Assembly: GCA_944472135.2 (NCBI GenBank)
Contig: OX235262.1
Location: 165,105,509 to 165,169,508 of the forward strand
Length of the DNA: 64,000 bases
Direction of reading: 5' to 3'
DNA from: Trichobilharzia regenti
Lineage: Eukaryota > Platyhelminthes > Trematoda > Strigeidida > Schistosomatidae
Shown: positions 31,436 through 42,830 of the stretch, in pieces
Numbering within the stretch: the stretch's first letter is position 1
Layout: each line of letters opens with the position of its first letter
Made by a program: the position numbers and the translations under genes
Notes under the pieces: model-generated
Database searches by the model: none
Told to the model about the DNA's origin: nothing
The model's input: the letters and a program-made list of their open reading frames with translations, nothing else

Positions 31436-33225
31436 TTTTACTGTCTTAAATTATAGGGCAACACATATGTAGACAAACAGAAGGTGTAGCAATGGGATCA
31501 CCAATATCCCATATCGTAGCAGATATATGTATGGACAGCTGGGAGAATACTGCTCTTAATACATTTATTCCTACTTCAAAAATATGGTGGAGATGTGTGG
31601 ATGATAATTTAACAGTGTTAAAAACAGGACATATCTCTAGCTTCTTGACACATATAAACTCACAAGTTGAGGGAATAAAATTCACATTTGAAGCGGAAAA
31701 TGAACAAGGAGAATTAACTATGTTAGATTGTAAAATGAAACGAATAGAAGAAGGTAAACTACACACTAGTGTGTACACGAAACCAACTCATTCTAGCAGA
31801 TATTTAGACTTTAACTGATTTCATCAGTTATCTGTTAAGGTAGGCTTAGTTAAGTGTCTGACAAACTGAGTAATAGCACTAAGTGATACAGGAAAAGACC
31901 TAAATGATGAAATGAAGCAGATAGAAGAAGCGTTGGTGTTAAGTAACTAACTATCCTATGAAATTCATTAGGAATATCAAAAAATAGTCAAAAGCAAAAT
32001 AAAAATAATGGTGAAACTAATAATGGTAACATAGATAAGAGAGAATATAAGGCATCTAGATTAACTAATTCATATGAGATGAAGAATAAAATAAATGACA
32101 TTCAACTAGCGAATGATGAAACAATGGTTAGTTTTGATATAATTAGTCTTTATACTAATATACCAGTTAATATGGCCTTAGAAGCAGTTAAAAAAGAATT
32201 AACTGCGGATCCGGAACTCAGTCATAGGACAAAGTTGTCCATCGAAGAAATTATTTTAGGGATTCAGTTATGCCTCACATCTACTATCTTTAAGTTCCAA
32301 GGCAAAATATATAGACAAACAGAAGGTGTAGCAATGGGATCACCAATATCCCCTATCGTAGCAGACATACTTATGGACAGCTGGGAAAGTAATGCTCTTA
32401 ATACATTTATTCCTACTTCAAAAATATGGTGGAGATGTGTGGATGATAATTTAACAGTGTTAAAAACAGGACATATCTCTAGATTTTTCATGCAAATAAA
32501 CTCACTAGTAAAGGAAATAGAATTCACATTTGAGTCGGAAAATGAACAAGGAGGATTAGCCATGATGTTAAATTGTAAAATAAAGCAAACTGAACACTAG
32601 CGTTTATAAAAATCCAACTCATTCTAGCAGATATTTAGACTTTAACTGATTTTATCGGTTATCTGTTAAGGTAGGCTTAGTTAAGTGTCTGACAAAGTGA
32701 GTAATAGCACTAAGTGATACAGGAAAAGACCTAAATGATGAAATGAAGCAGATAGAAGAAGCCTTGGTGTTAAGTAACTAACTATCCTATGAAATTCATT
32801 AGGAATATCAAAAAATAGTCAAAAGCAAAATAAAAATAATGGTGAAATTAATAATGGTAACATAGATAAGAGAGAATATAAGGCATCTACAGTAGTTTTA
32901 CCATAATAAGGAGGAGACATGTGAGGCCCTACGTAGGATTCGCAATAAAGCAGCAATTAGGATGGCATTCAAACCTACAAACTCACTCAGGTAAGACAAG
33001 CTCTGTAGGCTAAAGGACCTTGTGGACCCAATTGGACAAAATAATATAATTTACAAAATATCTTGGAATGACTGTGATTCAGGTTAACTACATAGGTCTA
33101 ACTGGCAGATCAAGAGTAGTGAGATGAATCAATTTATGCTCGAAAAGTCATCAGTAAATATAACTGTACAACACTATGTGATTTCATCAAAATAAAAGTA
33201 GTATCCATAATGGAGTTAAAAGGTT
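31436..33225 (+). mobile_element. PLE-B: RT with internal tandem duplication, connector, start of endonuclease, 3' end
   Basis: Two head-to-tail copies of the RT core. Copy 1 (31436-32058) starts within motif B: RQTEGVAMGSPISHIVADIC, then WWRCVDDNLTVLKTGH (motif C, VDD). Copy 2 (32059-32889) begins earlier with motif A, TMVSFDIISLYTNIPVNMA, then VAMGSPISPIVADILMD and WWRCVDDNLTVL. Only copy 2 reads on into the connector (EALRRIRNKAAIRMAFKPT) and the first half of the nuclease (NNIIYKISWNDCDSG) near 33060. It then jumps to the 3' end (33135-33220). Stops after each RT core kill it. The PLE RT is related to telomerase RT. Confidence 0.85.
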
Positions 33226-33815
33226 GACTGTTTTACTTATTCTGTCCACTATCAGTTTCCTGTCGTTGTTTCATTTTCAGTTTAACAGTCAATAAAATGA
33301 ACATTTTGGGAAGAATAACCATCTCGATTATTATTATTACTATTGGTACTGATGATTCACTCACTGATATTAGGAATAGAACTTATTTTTCTTAGTACTG
33401 TGATCCTAGAAACGTGAATATTCCAATAATTTAAGATTCGTTTCATTCTCTTTAATCAGTATTACAATCACTATTGACTAGTGAGTTGTAGAGTTATGAA
33501 CCACAATTCGTTTTGTTTTAAAACTGTTTTGATATATATAAATAATTAAGTATTTGCGTTAAAGCTTAAGAATTTTATCACTTTTACCAAAAATCCTGAA
33601 AATCGTTGAGTAAACTTGTTTTCTTCATTTACTCTATGCTTCAGTTGTAAACTTTTTATGACCGGAATCTATAAATAATGTACAACACAAAATGGATAAA
33701 AAAATAAAGCGATGATGAAGCTTTCCTTTTAGATTTATCATTTATCGTAAAAACTTACTTATAACTGGTATATAATAACGAGAATTGTTCACCTACACTA
33801 CTCACTGCTTTGATC
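33226..33815. other. No gene recognised
   Basis: AT-rich, no match seen. Confidence 0.4.
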
Positions 33816-33819
33816 GATC

Positions 33820-34035
33820 AATCGGAAGTAATAAATGTCATATCTGTAGTTCTCGGTGTTGGTGAAGACTGAGCCTTATCAGTTAAGTTTGTAGTATGGC
33901 CACCATGCTAAGTTGTTTGTCATCAAGGTGCACTCTTAATCATTGTTAGGAAATCATCTCCTTTCTGAGCCCGAGTCACTCTATACTGCATTTAGAGACG
34001 TTACCATTGGGCTGATCGAGATCCTTCGGCTGCTA
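33820..34035 (-). repeat. SINE-D copy, diverged
   Basis: gttggtgaagactgagcctt, agtttgtagtatggccacca and agagacgttaccattgggct match SINE-D in minus orientation, partly permuted relative to the 56255 copy. Confidence 0.5.
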
Positions 34036-34103
34036 ATATATACGAAAATAAAATCGTCATTTTTAGGCGTTTGAAATAAAACAGTTTAGGATTTATTATA
34101 TTA

Positions 34104-34325
34104 TTCCCTTACGTTTCCATTACAACATATAGCTTCAAGCTAGAGGCCTGAAGTTTCGGTAGCAATAGTATTCAATTTCGCGGGATGCGGTTGCCGGCCT
34201 CATGCCTAACCTTCCTTCTTTGCCAGTCTTATTACTGGCTTAGTGAGGTAAAGAAGTGAGTCGTTGGCTGGGGATCGAACCCTTGACCATATGCGTGGTT
34301 GTCAAGCACTGTGCCACAGGTGCCC
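34104..34325 (-). repeat. SINE-A copy
   Basis: Tail cttacgtttccattacaaca, ggcctgaagtttcggtagca, caaccttccttctttgcca-like body, reversed B box gggatcgaaccc near 34274, head end tgtgccacaggtgcc. Confidence 0.75.
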
Positions 34326-34484
34326 TATTTTAGGATTGTATTTTGAATAGATTGTTGATTTTAGCTAATGTCTCACTAGACTACCATCACAAATTCATGA
34401 CTTCTGCTGAACAGTATTTAGTGTAAAATCGTCACTGATACCCAGTAACAAAGAAAAAGAGAAGACTAGCTAAGAGTGGATTAC

Positions 34485-34990
34485 AAGTAGATTCAATTAG
34501 GATGGTTGGCGATTAAAGGTAGTTGGAAAGTAGCCCTGGACTTAGGTTTCATTCTTTTGACACTCATGAATAATGTAGATCTGCAGCCTTTAGGGAACTT
34601 CTTTACCCCCACCTGATGTTTGAACCCACGCCACTCAGTGCAGCAGTCATAAGCGTCACCAGTGAACTATTCGGGCTCACGACTGACTTTGCTAGGCATT
34701 AACTAATGTTATACGTATAACCATTAGTTTTGGCAAAGACTGAATTCTATCACAAAATTTTGCAATGAGCTCACTATGCTAGATAGCTTACCATCGCGGT
34801 AGTGTACGAACCTTGCTGACGAGTACTAATAAGCAAGAAATTCATGCTAAGAGCTTCCTTTCTAAAATCAATTCAGAGTGCTCTGCGGCGATTAGCTGCC
34901 TAACTTTACGACCATAACATAAATTTCACTCATAGGATATAGTCTACACCAACTGCAATGATTAGATGCATGAAATTTGGGATACACTGG
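34485..34990. repeat. SINE-D inverted pair
   Basis: 34485-34695 is minus-oriented (gatgtttgaacccacgccac as reversed B box, gtgaactattcgggctcac as reversed A-box side). 34700-34990 is plus-oriented (atgctaagagcttcctttct, ctgcctaactttacgacc, ggatatagtctacaccaac). Both are diverged. Tails point outward. Confidence 0.5.
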
Positions 34991-34994
34991 TGAC

Positions 34995-35404
34995 TAGTTA
35001 ATTACTTATCCTCAAAGTACTTTTCTCGCTAACATTATTAGTAACTATTCGTTAAGCATTTAGGATAAGGTTGTGTCAGTGTTTTAAGAAAGCCTAAGCA
35101 AGTGAAGCAAAACAATGGATACTTTGAGACAGCTAAATATGGAGTAATTCTACATAACATTCATGTTATTAACTCACCAGTTTATTCACTAAGTTGGGAA
35201 AATCAAGCAGATTAAATCAAGAAAACATACTTGGGTAAGTAAACGTCGAACACTAACAGAGTTCAGCAACATTTTTTACATAACTTTTCTTAACTGTTGA
35301 ACAGTGGTACTATTTCAGTGAATGCGACTAAGGTGGTGATGAATCTAGCCTTAAACCAAATGATTCTGATAATACAGCTATCCATTCAAAACATTTAATA
35401 TATA
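34995..35404. other. No gene recognised
   Basis: AT-rich, no match seen. Confidence 0.35.
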
Positions 35405-35522
35405 TTCCGTAGCAGTTTGGTTAAGTTTTGGGGGTGGAGTTGACAGCAACGTGCCCCAAACCTCCGTCTTTATCCGAGCTTGGGACCGTCTAGAAAACTA
35501 GCGAGCTAGTAATCTAGGTGCG
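35405..35522 (-). repeat. SINE-A body fragment at an RTE 5' break
   Basis: tccgtagcagtttggttaag, ggggtggagttgacagcaac and ctagaaaactagcgagctag match the SINE-A body and the 10268-10352 fragment. It stops exactly where RTE sequence begins. Confidence 0.55.
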
Positions 35523-35524
35523 AG

Positions 35525-36215
35525 GGATTTGAAAGAGGTTACTTCATTCATTCACTTATCTAGGGAGCATTGTCTCAACTACAGCCAGTCGGAAGGGACG
35601 AGGATTTCAAATCGAGCGAGAATCGGGAAGACGAGAAACACATTCATCGACCTGAAAATCTTCGTCACTCAGCATCAGCAACAAAATTCGCTTGGAATTT
35701 CAATACAAACGTCAAGTCAGTCAGTTTTTCTATACGGATCAGAAACTTGACGGGCGGGTCTCAAAGAATATTTCCAACAGCCTATTGCAAACGTTACCTT
35801 TATCAACAACTGTCTTCCCTGGCTCTATACTGAAGATCAGATGGCCGGGCCGGAAAGAATCACCAACAAGAAACTATGGGCACAAACGAACAAAACAAGA
35901 AGCAATCGCCAACCAACAAATATGCAGAAGAAAGTCGAGGGAGATGGATTGGACACTCGCTGATGAGGAGGCCGGTTGGTAAGATCGCGCGCGCGTCAGG
36001 CCATTGGTCGAGTGGAACCAGGCCGAAAAGGAAGCGGCGAGTGGGTCGTCAGTGCAAGGGTGACATGAAGAGAGAAGGAAGAGAGAGGAGTTGAAAGAGT
36101 ATGGACTAACATGGATGCAGGTGAAAAGTACAGCAGAAGGAAGACAGAAGCAAGTGGAGACGTGCAGTTGAAGCCCTATGTTCCACTAGGAGCCCAAGGG
36201 AACAACAACAACAAT
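35525..36215 (+). mobile_element. RTE-like: thumb, tail and 3' end
   Basis: Plus strand. The order of peptide motifs is KEVTSFIHLSREHCLNYSQS (from 35529), a frameshift, IRNLTGGSQRIF, IRWPGRKESPTRNYG, then RRKSREMDWTLADEEAGW and RRVGRQCKGDMKRE, ending with agccctatgttccactagga near 36172 and a caacaacaacaa tail. It is 5'-truncated just after the poly-Q region and has at least three frameshifts. Close relative of the 8968-10282 copy. Confidence 0.85.
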
Positions 36216-36219
36216 CAAA

Positions 36220-36965
36220 ACATTTAGTATTTGTTAAGAATCGCTGATTAACCAAAATATCCTTTTAAATAAACTTAGGAAGCTAAAGGTACTTGCAATT
36301 CTTCCACTAACTAATTTGATGAAAACAGGAGTGAAAATTTAACACATTCACAAGGGCTGATTCGATAAACAAATAATTCTTCACATTTAACATCTCTTGT
36401 TACAATATGATAATGTGTGAGTCTTTAAAGTTACTATCCAAATTTCACTCAAGTGATTATGTGATTCGCGAACAACACCAACAGCTATCTGTTTCAAATT
36501 ATGCGTAAATTCACTAGTCAGACAGATGAAGATGCCAAATGATTAGGTAGGTGGTTATGAAAATATTCAAAAATGTAAATTACTGTGAGGAAAGTTATTC
36601 TTGTTATTATTTATGTTAGTTGACATTCTAGACAATGTTAGCAGGAAAAATTTTAAAGATACTGTCATGTAGTGAAATGTTGACAACAATTTGTTTTTAC
36701 TCTCGGAACAGGAGGACAGAAAAGCAACAAAGTAAAAGTGATAAAATAAAACATGGGAAAAAATCGCTTTTATATATATGGTTTAAGTCGGCTTAATAAT
36801 TATGGGAGAATATTTTTCTTCGGGTGGCTAAGGCAGTCAAAGCGTTGATGTTCGTCTAAAGGTGAATACAAAGATCACTTTTTATAGGGATAGACAGAGA
36901 TGGGTTTTCTCCATGTACTAGGCATAGCCATAGTAAAATTTATACCAAAACTTAGGGGTATTTTT
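36220..36965. other. No gene recognised
   Basis: AT-rich, no match seen. Confidence 0.4.
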
Positions 36966-36968
36966 TAT

Positions 36969-37198
36969 TCCTATATGTTCCCAGTGGAACATAGGGCTTC
37001 AGGCTACAGCTTTGAGGTTTCGGTAGCAGTAGTATTTAATTTTACGGGATCGGTTTGCTAGCCTCCTACCCAAACTTCCCTCTTAACCAGTCTTATAACT
37101 GGCCTAGCGAAGTAAAGGAGTGTGTCGGAGGTCGGGTATCGAACCTCCATCCACCTGCGTGGTTGGCGCAAATTCTACCACTGTGTCACCAATGCACA
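36969..37198 (-). repeat. SINE-A, full copy
   Basis: Tail atgttcccagtggaacatag, body ccaaacttccctcttaacca, reversed B box gggtatcgaacctcc, head end ctgtgtcaccaatgcac. Followed by a G8 run at 37201. Confidence 0.8.
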
Positions 37199-37204
37199 AT
37201 GGGG

Positions 37205-37635
37205 GGGGTACTTAGTGAGTGAAAAGTTATTTGAGAGAACGTGTATTTTCAAACTTTATATATGAAAATCTAACACTGTAAATAATGCAACTGGATGTGA
37301 TAATGAGCAATAAACAGTAGCCGAAATGTTTTCCAGTTAGTTTTACTGTATTACCGTCCTCCATATCGAATCAGCGTATCTAAAATGAAATTGTACGCAA
37401 CCCCAGTACCTGTGCTCCACTCCTACATTCACTGACTGAAAGTATGTGTAATACAATAATGTTGAATTTTGGTCAGTCTGATGTGAACAATAACAAACAG
37501 TATTCAGTAGAGCGGATATAATTCTTAAAAAAGAGGTCAATCTTAGAATGCTGTGTATAGTTTCTGTAGTCTGAATATTCCTCAAAATATTTTCGTTTTT
37601 GACACGTCTCTTCAGTCCTCTCTATCTAGTCCAAC
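37205..37635. other. No gene recognised
   Basis: Frame 37343-37585 (minus) has no recognisable domain. Confidence 0.35.
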
Positions 37636-37639
37636 GATT

Positions 37640-37900
37640 GTTTATAATCTGTCATCTATTCTTCCATATTGCCTTTCGACAAACGCCTAAATCACTGTTT
37701 TCCCTTAAGTGATGTCGTGGAGCGTGATACACTCGACGGCCTCCTCAAAGTGTGTCTGACCCGTCCCCAACTTCTACTGTGTATTTGTCGCGTAAAAGGT
37801 TTGTTCATTTCCAGACTTTCGTGTTGCTTATCCTTTCCCAGTGGCCACCTAATCCTCAGTACGGATCCAAGACAACTGTCCAGTGCCTTATATTACGATT
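37640..37900 (-). mobile_element. RTE-like tail fragment, facing the next one
   Basis: ggcctcctcaaagtgtgtct, ctgtgtatttgtcgcg and ccacctaatcctcagtacgg match the RTE tail in minus orientation. No clear 3' terminus. Confidence 0.6.
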
Positions 37901-37984
37901 TAAATGTTACGCTGATATCAATCTCCTCTTGTTTCATAATACCTCTTCATAAGGAGTAAGGGAATTATCGATTTTGTTATTAAA

Positions 37985-38535
37985 AAAACTGGATGTCTGT
38001 TATAGGTATCCAAAGTCTGTGTTTCATCACCCTGAAATCAGTTTACAGTCAGCGTGAAGAACAAGATTCTGATTTAAATCCTAAATGCCAGGTCGGCTCT
38101 TCTATAAGAGTCAGAAACTTGGTGGGTGGGTGGGTCACAAAAATCATTTCCGACAAGCCACAGTCTTTGATCAACAGCTGCCTCCCCTGCCTAATGAAGA
38201 TCAGATGGCCAGCTAGGAAGAACTAGTAACAAGAAATTCTGAGAACAAATCAACCAAGAACCTAACGCCGAAGAAATGTGTAGAAGAAAGTGGAGATGGA
38301 TAGCACACACGCTGAGGCGACAATTGAGTGACATTGCTCACCGGGCGCATTGTCTGTGGAATCCAGATTGGAAACGACAGGTCAAATGCGCATCTGAATG
38401 TGACATAGAGGACAGAGTACGAGGAGACAGACTATGGGCAACAGGGGGCCAGATGAAGAGGACCACAGAGAATGAGCCTAAGGGGAGACGCGCTGTTTAA
38501 GCCCTGTGTTCCACTGGAACCCAAAGGAATAATAA
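37985..38535 (+). mobile_element. RTE-like: thumb, tail and 3' end
   Basis: Frames include SIRVRNLVGGWVTKIISDKP (37993-38226) and MCRRKWRWIAHTLRRQLSDI (38276-38500), the conserved W-I-HTLR tail. 3' end agccctgtgttccactggaa near 38499, then aataataataat. 5'-truncated, with a frame change near 38225. Confidence 0.8.
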
Positions 38536-38539
38536 TAAT

Positions 38540-39015
38540 CCAAAGTCGATGCCTCATCTTAAATAGATTAGCCGATACTGATATCTAAAATATGACAATT
38601 TCACCAGTTATGCAGACAACATAAAGTTGAGATCCAATTTCAAATTTATAATATGTAGTCATTATTGAGATTATTTCTTTTTCGCATTACCTATATCCCT
38701 AAATTCATCATGCTGATTTTGTTGAATCGTGGAGAAACATTTAAAAGGACTCTTAGAATACGAATGGGATCTGTGATAAGGAAATTCAAAGCCCTAAAGT
38801 TCTCAACCCATAAGAAAATAGCTATTAGTATCATTCTTACTTTGCGCTTCGAGTGGGATAAAAGTCTACGACAACAATACTTAATTTCATACTGTTTTCT
38901 ACTGTCCTCTTTAGATGGTTCTCGTTCCATCCTCAAAAGCCCGACTCGTCAATTGTCATTACCGTTCCAATCGAGGGTTCGCCCAGAGCTAGATTTCACT
39001 CATTTATTATTACTA
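38540..39015. other. No gene recognised
   Basis: A 157-codon plus-strand frame (38665-39138) crosses here but has no domain, and its last third runs antisense through an RT fragment, so I do not call it a gene. Confidence 0.4.
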
Positions 39016-39018
39016 TTA

Positions 39019-39285
39019 TTATTTAAACGCAAAAAAAACTTCGCATTTAGACGGCGCAAAGTATATACCATACTTACAGACGCTAATTACCAACTGATTA
39101 AGTGCAATTTGAACAGCTTGCGTGCTATCGCACAGTAAGACGATATCGTCCGCATACTCGAGGTCGAAAAGTCTATCTACAGGTAGCCGATCTACACCAC
39201 CTTTACACACATCCTTCAGAGTGGACTCCAGAAATGGAGAGTTTGGGCAACCCTGTCTAATCCCACTACTGACATTTCACTCAAC
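39019..39285 (-). mobile_element. Non-LTR family 2: RT fragment with YADD
   Basis: Minus strand: SGIRQGCPNSPFL (motif B) near 39260, VDRLPVDRLFDLEYADDIVL (motif C with catalytic YADD), then ALNQLVISVCKYGIYFAPSK. The catalytic aspartates are present but only about 85 residues of the RT remain. By motif order it belongs with the C-terminal piece at 640-1003. Confidence 0.85.
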
Positions 39286-39289
39286 GGTC

Positions 39290-40238
39290 TTCTAACTTAG
39301 TACGTTGCATTCGCCTCCCTTTTCTTCAGCATTTTTGCTAGGCCATGGGGTCTTGGTTTGATCGTTTCCTGAATTCCTTCCTGATTAACCTTTCCGGAGA
39401 TTTCATATTCAGTATCGTTGATATAACTATCCATATAAGTTTTAGGTGTTTTAAATTTTTTGAGTATAGATTTTAACAATATCTAGACGCATATGCGAGG
39501 AATATTCCTCACAGAGAAACAAGAAAATGAGCATTCAACAGTATTTAAAGTTGAAAAAAGATGATCGATAGGAGGCACATATGAAATAGAATTAAAATTA
39601 ATAGTTTACAAAGTTCCAGGTAGTACTAAAGTGACTCACTATTTTTTTTCAAATATTTTCATTGAATTTCTCCTTGATGATGAATGAAACAGAAAGTGAA
39701 AAAGAGAGTGAGAATTAATTTATTATAACCAGGCCAGTCAGTATATTAACACTATCTACTCACAACATATACACGTTAATAATTATTCATGGGAGGTCTT
39801 TAGAAGATATTTTTTAATTAACTTCTCAAACCTTATAACACAAAACGTTATGCATTTCATAGAGAAATTTGTAGAGGAAAAAAATAATAATAATCACAGC
39901 AAAATATTTGCCAATTTTTCAGTTGATATTTTCAATGTGAACTCTTATAAATTTTCATATTTGACAGTCTATAAATTATGTGTAGGCCAACCCTAGAGAA
40001 TTGACAATTTCACTGTTGAATTCAGGAGAGAGAGAGAGAGAAAAGTTTGTTGACAGGCATAAAAGTCAAAGCTTCGAGAATTTATTCCTTTTTTAGACAG
40101 TCTGTAAGACCAACTTTTGGTAAGTCTGTCTACTGGTCATTTATTGGAACAACCAGTGGACGTATATGAATGACAAAAGAGCTGGTGACAAAATTGGCGT
40201 ATATTTTGCAATCAATAGTAGTAGTAACAAAATTAACC
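39290..40238. other. No gene recognised; (GA)n at 40026-40041
   Basis: AT-rich. Frame 39297-39479 shows no domain. Confidence 0.4.
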
Positions 40239-40239
40239 C

Positions 40240-41765
40240 ACAGTATTCAAGAATCCATAAATGAAGAGAATGTTACAGAGTGGGTATTTGAGACACATTG
40301 CACTGGAATTCCAATGTCGAACTGTTTTTCTAGCATTTGATGTCAGTGTAAGTAGGAAGCAAATTGTATCCTTAGATGTCGCATCACTGTTCACAAATGT
40401 ATTTATTTCATTTTTAATTACAGCTTGATTACACACTGTATTTTAGGTACAAGTATGGAATTTTCAGCATGGATATCGGTAGCCCGAATTTCGCAGGCCG
40501 ACCATAGATATCAGGTGTGCGTTGGCAGGAAATCGAACCTCGGATCATGTGAATGGTCGACGAGAGTCCTAACCACTGTGCCACCGACGCACAACCACTT
40601 ATGCAGACTGTGGAATTCATATGCCAATAATTACTAGAAAAACAGTTCGACATCGGAATCCTAGTTATTAGTCTGAAAGAGTTGCTTTTAAGATGTACTA
40701 TGAATGTACACTTCCCATTCAACAAGCTTTATTGCAGACAAATCGACAGTATTGCCAAGGGTTCTCCATTGGGGCCAATTTCGGCAGATTTCTTTCTTGC
40801 TAAGGTTGAAAATGGTCCATTGTAATAAGTAATAAATAAAACTGATTCTTATTTTCGCTGTGTTGATGATACGTTTATTATTCTTGATGTGAAAGCTGAC
40901 AAGAGTGAAATGTCAATAAAATTTAATGATGCACACCCATCGCTCATATTCACTTGTGAAGAAGAACATGATGGTGGGCTACATTTCCTTGACGTCCAAT
41001 TGAGCAGAAGAGAGGATGGTTCAATCAAGAGAGATATCTATAGAAAACCTACACCTGTAGGACAGTTTACACATTTCCTTAGTTTTGTACCAGTCCGACA
41101 CAAAGTCATTTTGGTCAGATGCCTAATGAATAGAGCAAGACGCATCTGTACAGATGATTCTCTGGAAGGTGAGTTAGGATACATCCAAAATACTCTGGTC
41201 CAAATGGGTTGTCCTTGTAGGTTTGTAAGGAGACACATGAACACCAGGTACAATAAAGAGAAACTGAAAACAGTTGAAAAGAAACAACTGTTCATGAAAT
41301 TGCAATTTAATGGGGACGCGACTGGTGAAGTATTGCATCTAAGTTTATCGAGAGCAATAAAACGGACTTATACCGCCACCACCCTTTGTTTGTCATTTTC
41401 CAGCTGACCAACTCGGATTGCTCAAGCAAAAGACAAGCTACCTAGCTGTGCCACTTCAGTGTGCATCTACAAATTGAGATCCTCCTGTGAAGAGAGCTAT
41501 ATAGGGCGAATAACTAAACAGCTTAACAAACGCATTAGTGAGAATCTTCCTTCATGGCTTGGGAAAGGTCAAATAAAATCTCTACGAAGTTCTATTTTAT
41601 CTCATTTGATTGATGGTGATCACTGAGCGGACAAAAGTAGTGCCTTCAAAGTTATCCATCGCATTCCATTGAGCCTTTGGAACGGAATTCGAACCCGTCT
41701 TTTACCCATAGTCGAAGCTATGCGAATTAATTCGAGAGAACAGTCCTAGTTTTTGCATACAAAAG
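40240..41765 (+). mobile_element. PLE-C: RT, connector and GIY-YIG endonuclease, split by a SINE-B
   Basis: Longest PLE in the window. NEENVTEWVFE near 40262, motif A QIVSLDVASLFTNV near 40368, then a SINE-B (40418-40592), then LVISLKELLLRCTMNVHFPF, motif B IAKGSPLGPISADFFLAKVE near 40756, motif C YFRCVDDTFIILDV near 40850, and a 172-codon frame (40889-41407) through RT thumb and connector (HFLDVQLSRREDGSIKRDIY; NRARRICTDDSLEGELGYI). After a stop at 41405 comes CIYKLRSSCEESYIGRITK (GIY-YIG core) and ENLPSWLGKG near 41540, and IVEAMRI. Stops, frameshifts and the SINE show it is inactive. Confidence 0.88.
40418..40592 (-). repeat. SINE-B inserted in the PLE-C RT
   Basis: Minus orientation: tail ttacagcttgattacacact, body ggcatggatatcggtagccc-type segment and ggccgaccatagatatcagg, reversed B box gaaatcgaacctcgg, head end ccactgtgccaccgacgcac. 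It separates RT motif A from motif B. Confidence 0.85.
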
Positions 41766-41987
41766 AAGTTTGTTCCACCTTTGTCTCTCCCTTGGCCTAC
41801 GTGAATTCTATTCAAAACCCTCCTACACTTTCTTACTTCCATTTCCTTTATACTTTTATGATATTTATTTAAACTCTGATTATCTGTCCACTTCACCTAT
41901 AGTATTACGTAACTTTTAAGATTTGACCTAATTTATTTATTGAATTGTCTACATATACACACATATTTATTCTCGTTTAATTGGGGT

Positions 41988-42065
41988 TTCAGAGCGTGCC
42001 GGTAGGGAATCGAAACCTGGACCATGTAGGTGGTTGGCAAGTGCTCTACCACCAAACTCTCATCC
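41988..42065 (-). repeat. SINE-A head fragment
   Basis: gcgtgccggtagggaatcga, tggttggcaagtgctctacc and ccaaactctc match the head region reversed. The tail is missing. Confidence 0.55.
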
Positions 42066-42124
42066 CTTCTATGGTAGAACTGTAGTGAATAAATCAACTG
42101 ATCATTAGAAAGTTAAAAGTATTA

Positions 42125-42300
42125 TACTGACTAGTCTTTATTGCTGACTGTATCCTACCAGTCCTAGCTCGCTCCAGCGTTTCTTGCCAAATTGAGACCC
42201 AAGCTTTCCTGCTAAGCTGCAAACTTGACTGATAGAATTTAGTCAACCATCAGAGAATAGTCGGCATGAAAGTTGTAACGCTGTAGCCACCAAACACATA
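42125..42300 (+). repeat. SINE-D fragment, diverged
   Basis: aaacttgactgatagaattt and gtagccaccaaac match the terminal segment of SINE-D. The head is not recognisable. Confidence 0.4.
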
Positions 42301-42304
42301 TATA

Positions 42305-42825
42305 CTATGATTTTTAGATACAGAATACATTTTAAGAGTTGGAGATATCTATAAGTGAGTATTTTTTTACCTTACTTCAACGTATTTAGAAGTCTTATGC
42401 ATTAAAAACTGAATACCTGATGTGGAAGAGAAATGACATATATGTGAAGATATGTGAGTTCAATTCTGAATTAGTCTACGTGTAGGAGACTTTTGTAGAA
42501 ACGAAATCAGTGTCTACAAAAAAATTGTGTGAATTAATTATTAAAATTAGCTGAATTTTTAAGTTTATAGTAATAGATCCTTTTAAAACAACGACCTCCG
42601 TGAACAGTAATCATACAGTGGTATTGAATGGATTTGAAGTGTTCTTATTTTAAAGTTATGAGACAGTTTAATTATAAATTTCAATCAATACAAAATATAG
42701 TTATCGTGTAGTGTAGTTTATTACTGTCAAATATTAGGATAAACTAGGTGCTTAGTCTGAAGGCTTTTATTTTTGATGTTACCTTTCCAATAACATAGGC
42801 ATCTTATTCATTTGGTTCCCTTGAT
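42305..42825. other. No gene recognised
   Basis: AT-rich, no match seen. Confidence 0.35.
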
Positions 42826-42830
42826 AAATT

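Noticed and set aside
31446..31778. 110-codon minus-strand open frame over the PLE-B RT
   Set aside because: Shadow of the plus-strand RT. The plus frame carries GSPISHIVAD and CVDD motifs.
35980..36000. gcgcgcgcgtc as a possible CpG island or promoter
   Set aside because: It lies inside the RTE tail coding region and occurs at the matching place in other copies (gcgcgcgtgat near 9195).
38665..39138. 157-codon plus-strand open frame, the third longest in the window
   Set aside because: No recognisable domain, low-complexity leucine and lysine stretches, and its end is antisense to the YADD reverse transcriptase fragment. Best explained as chance.
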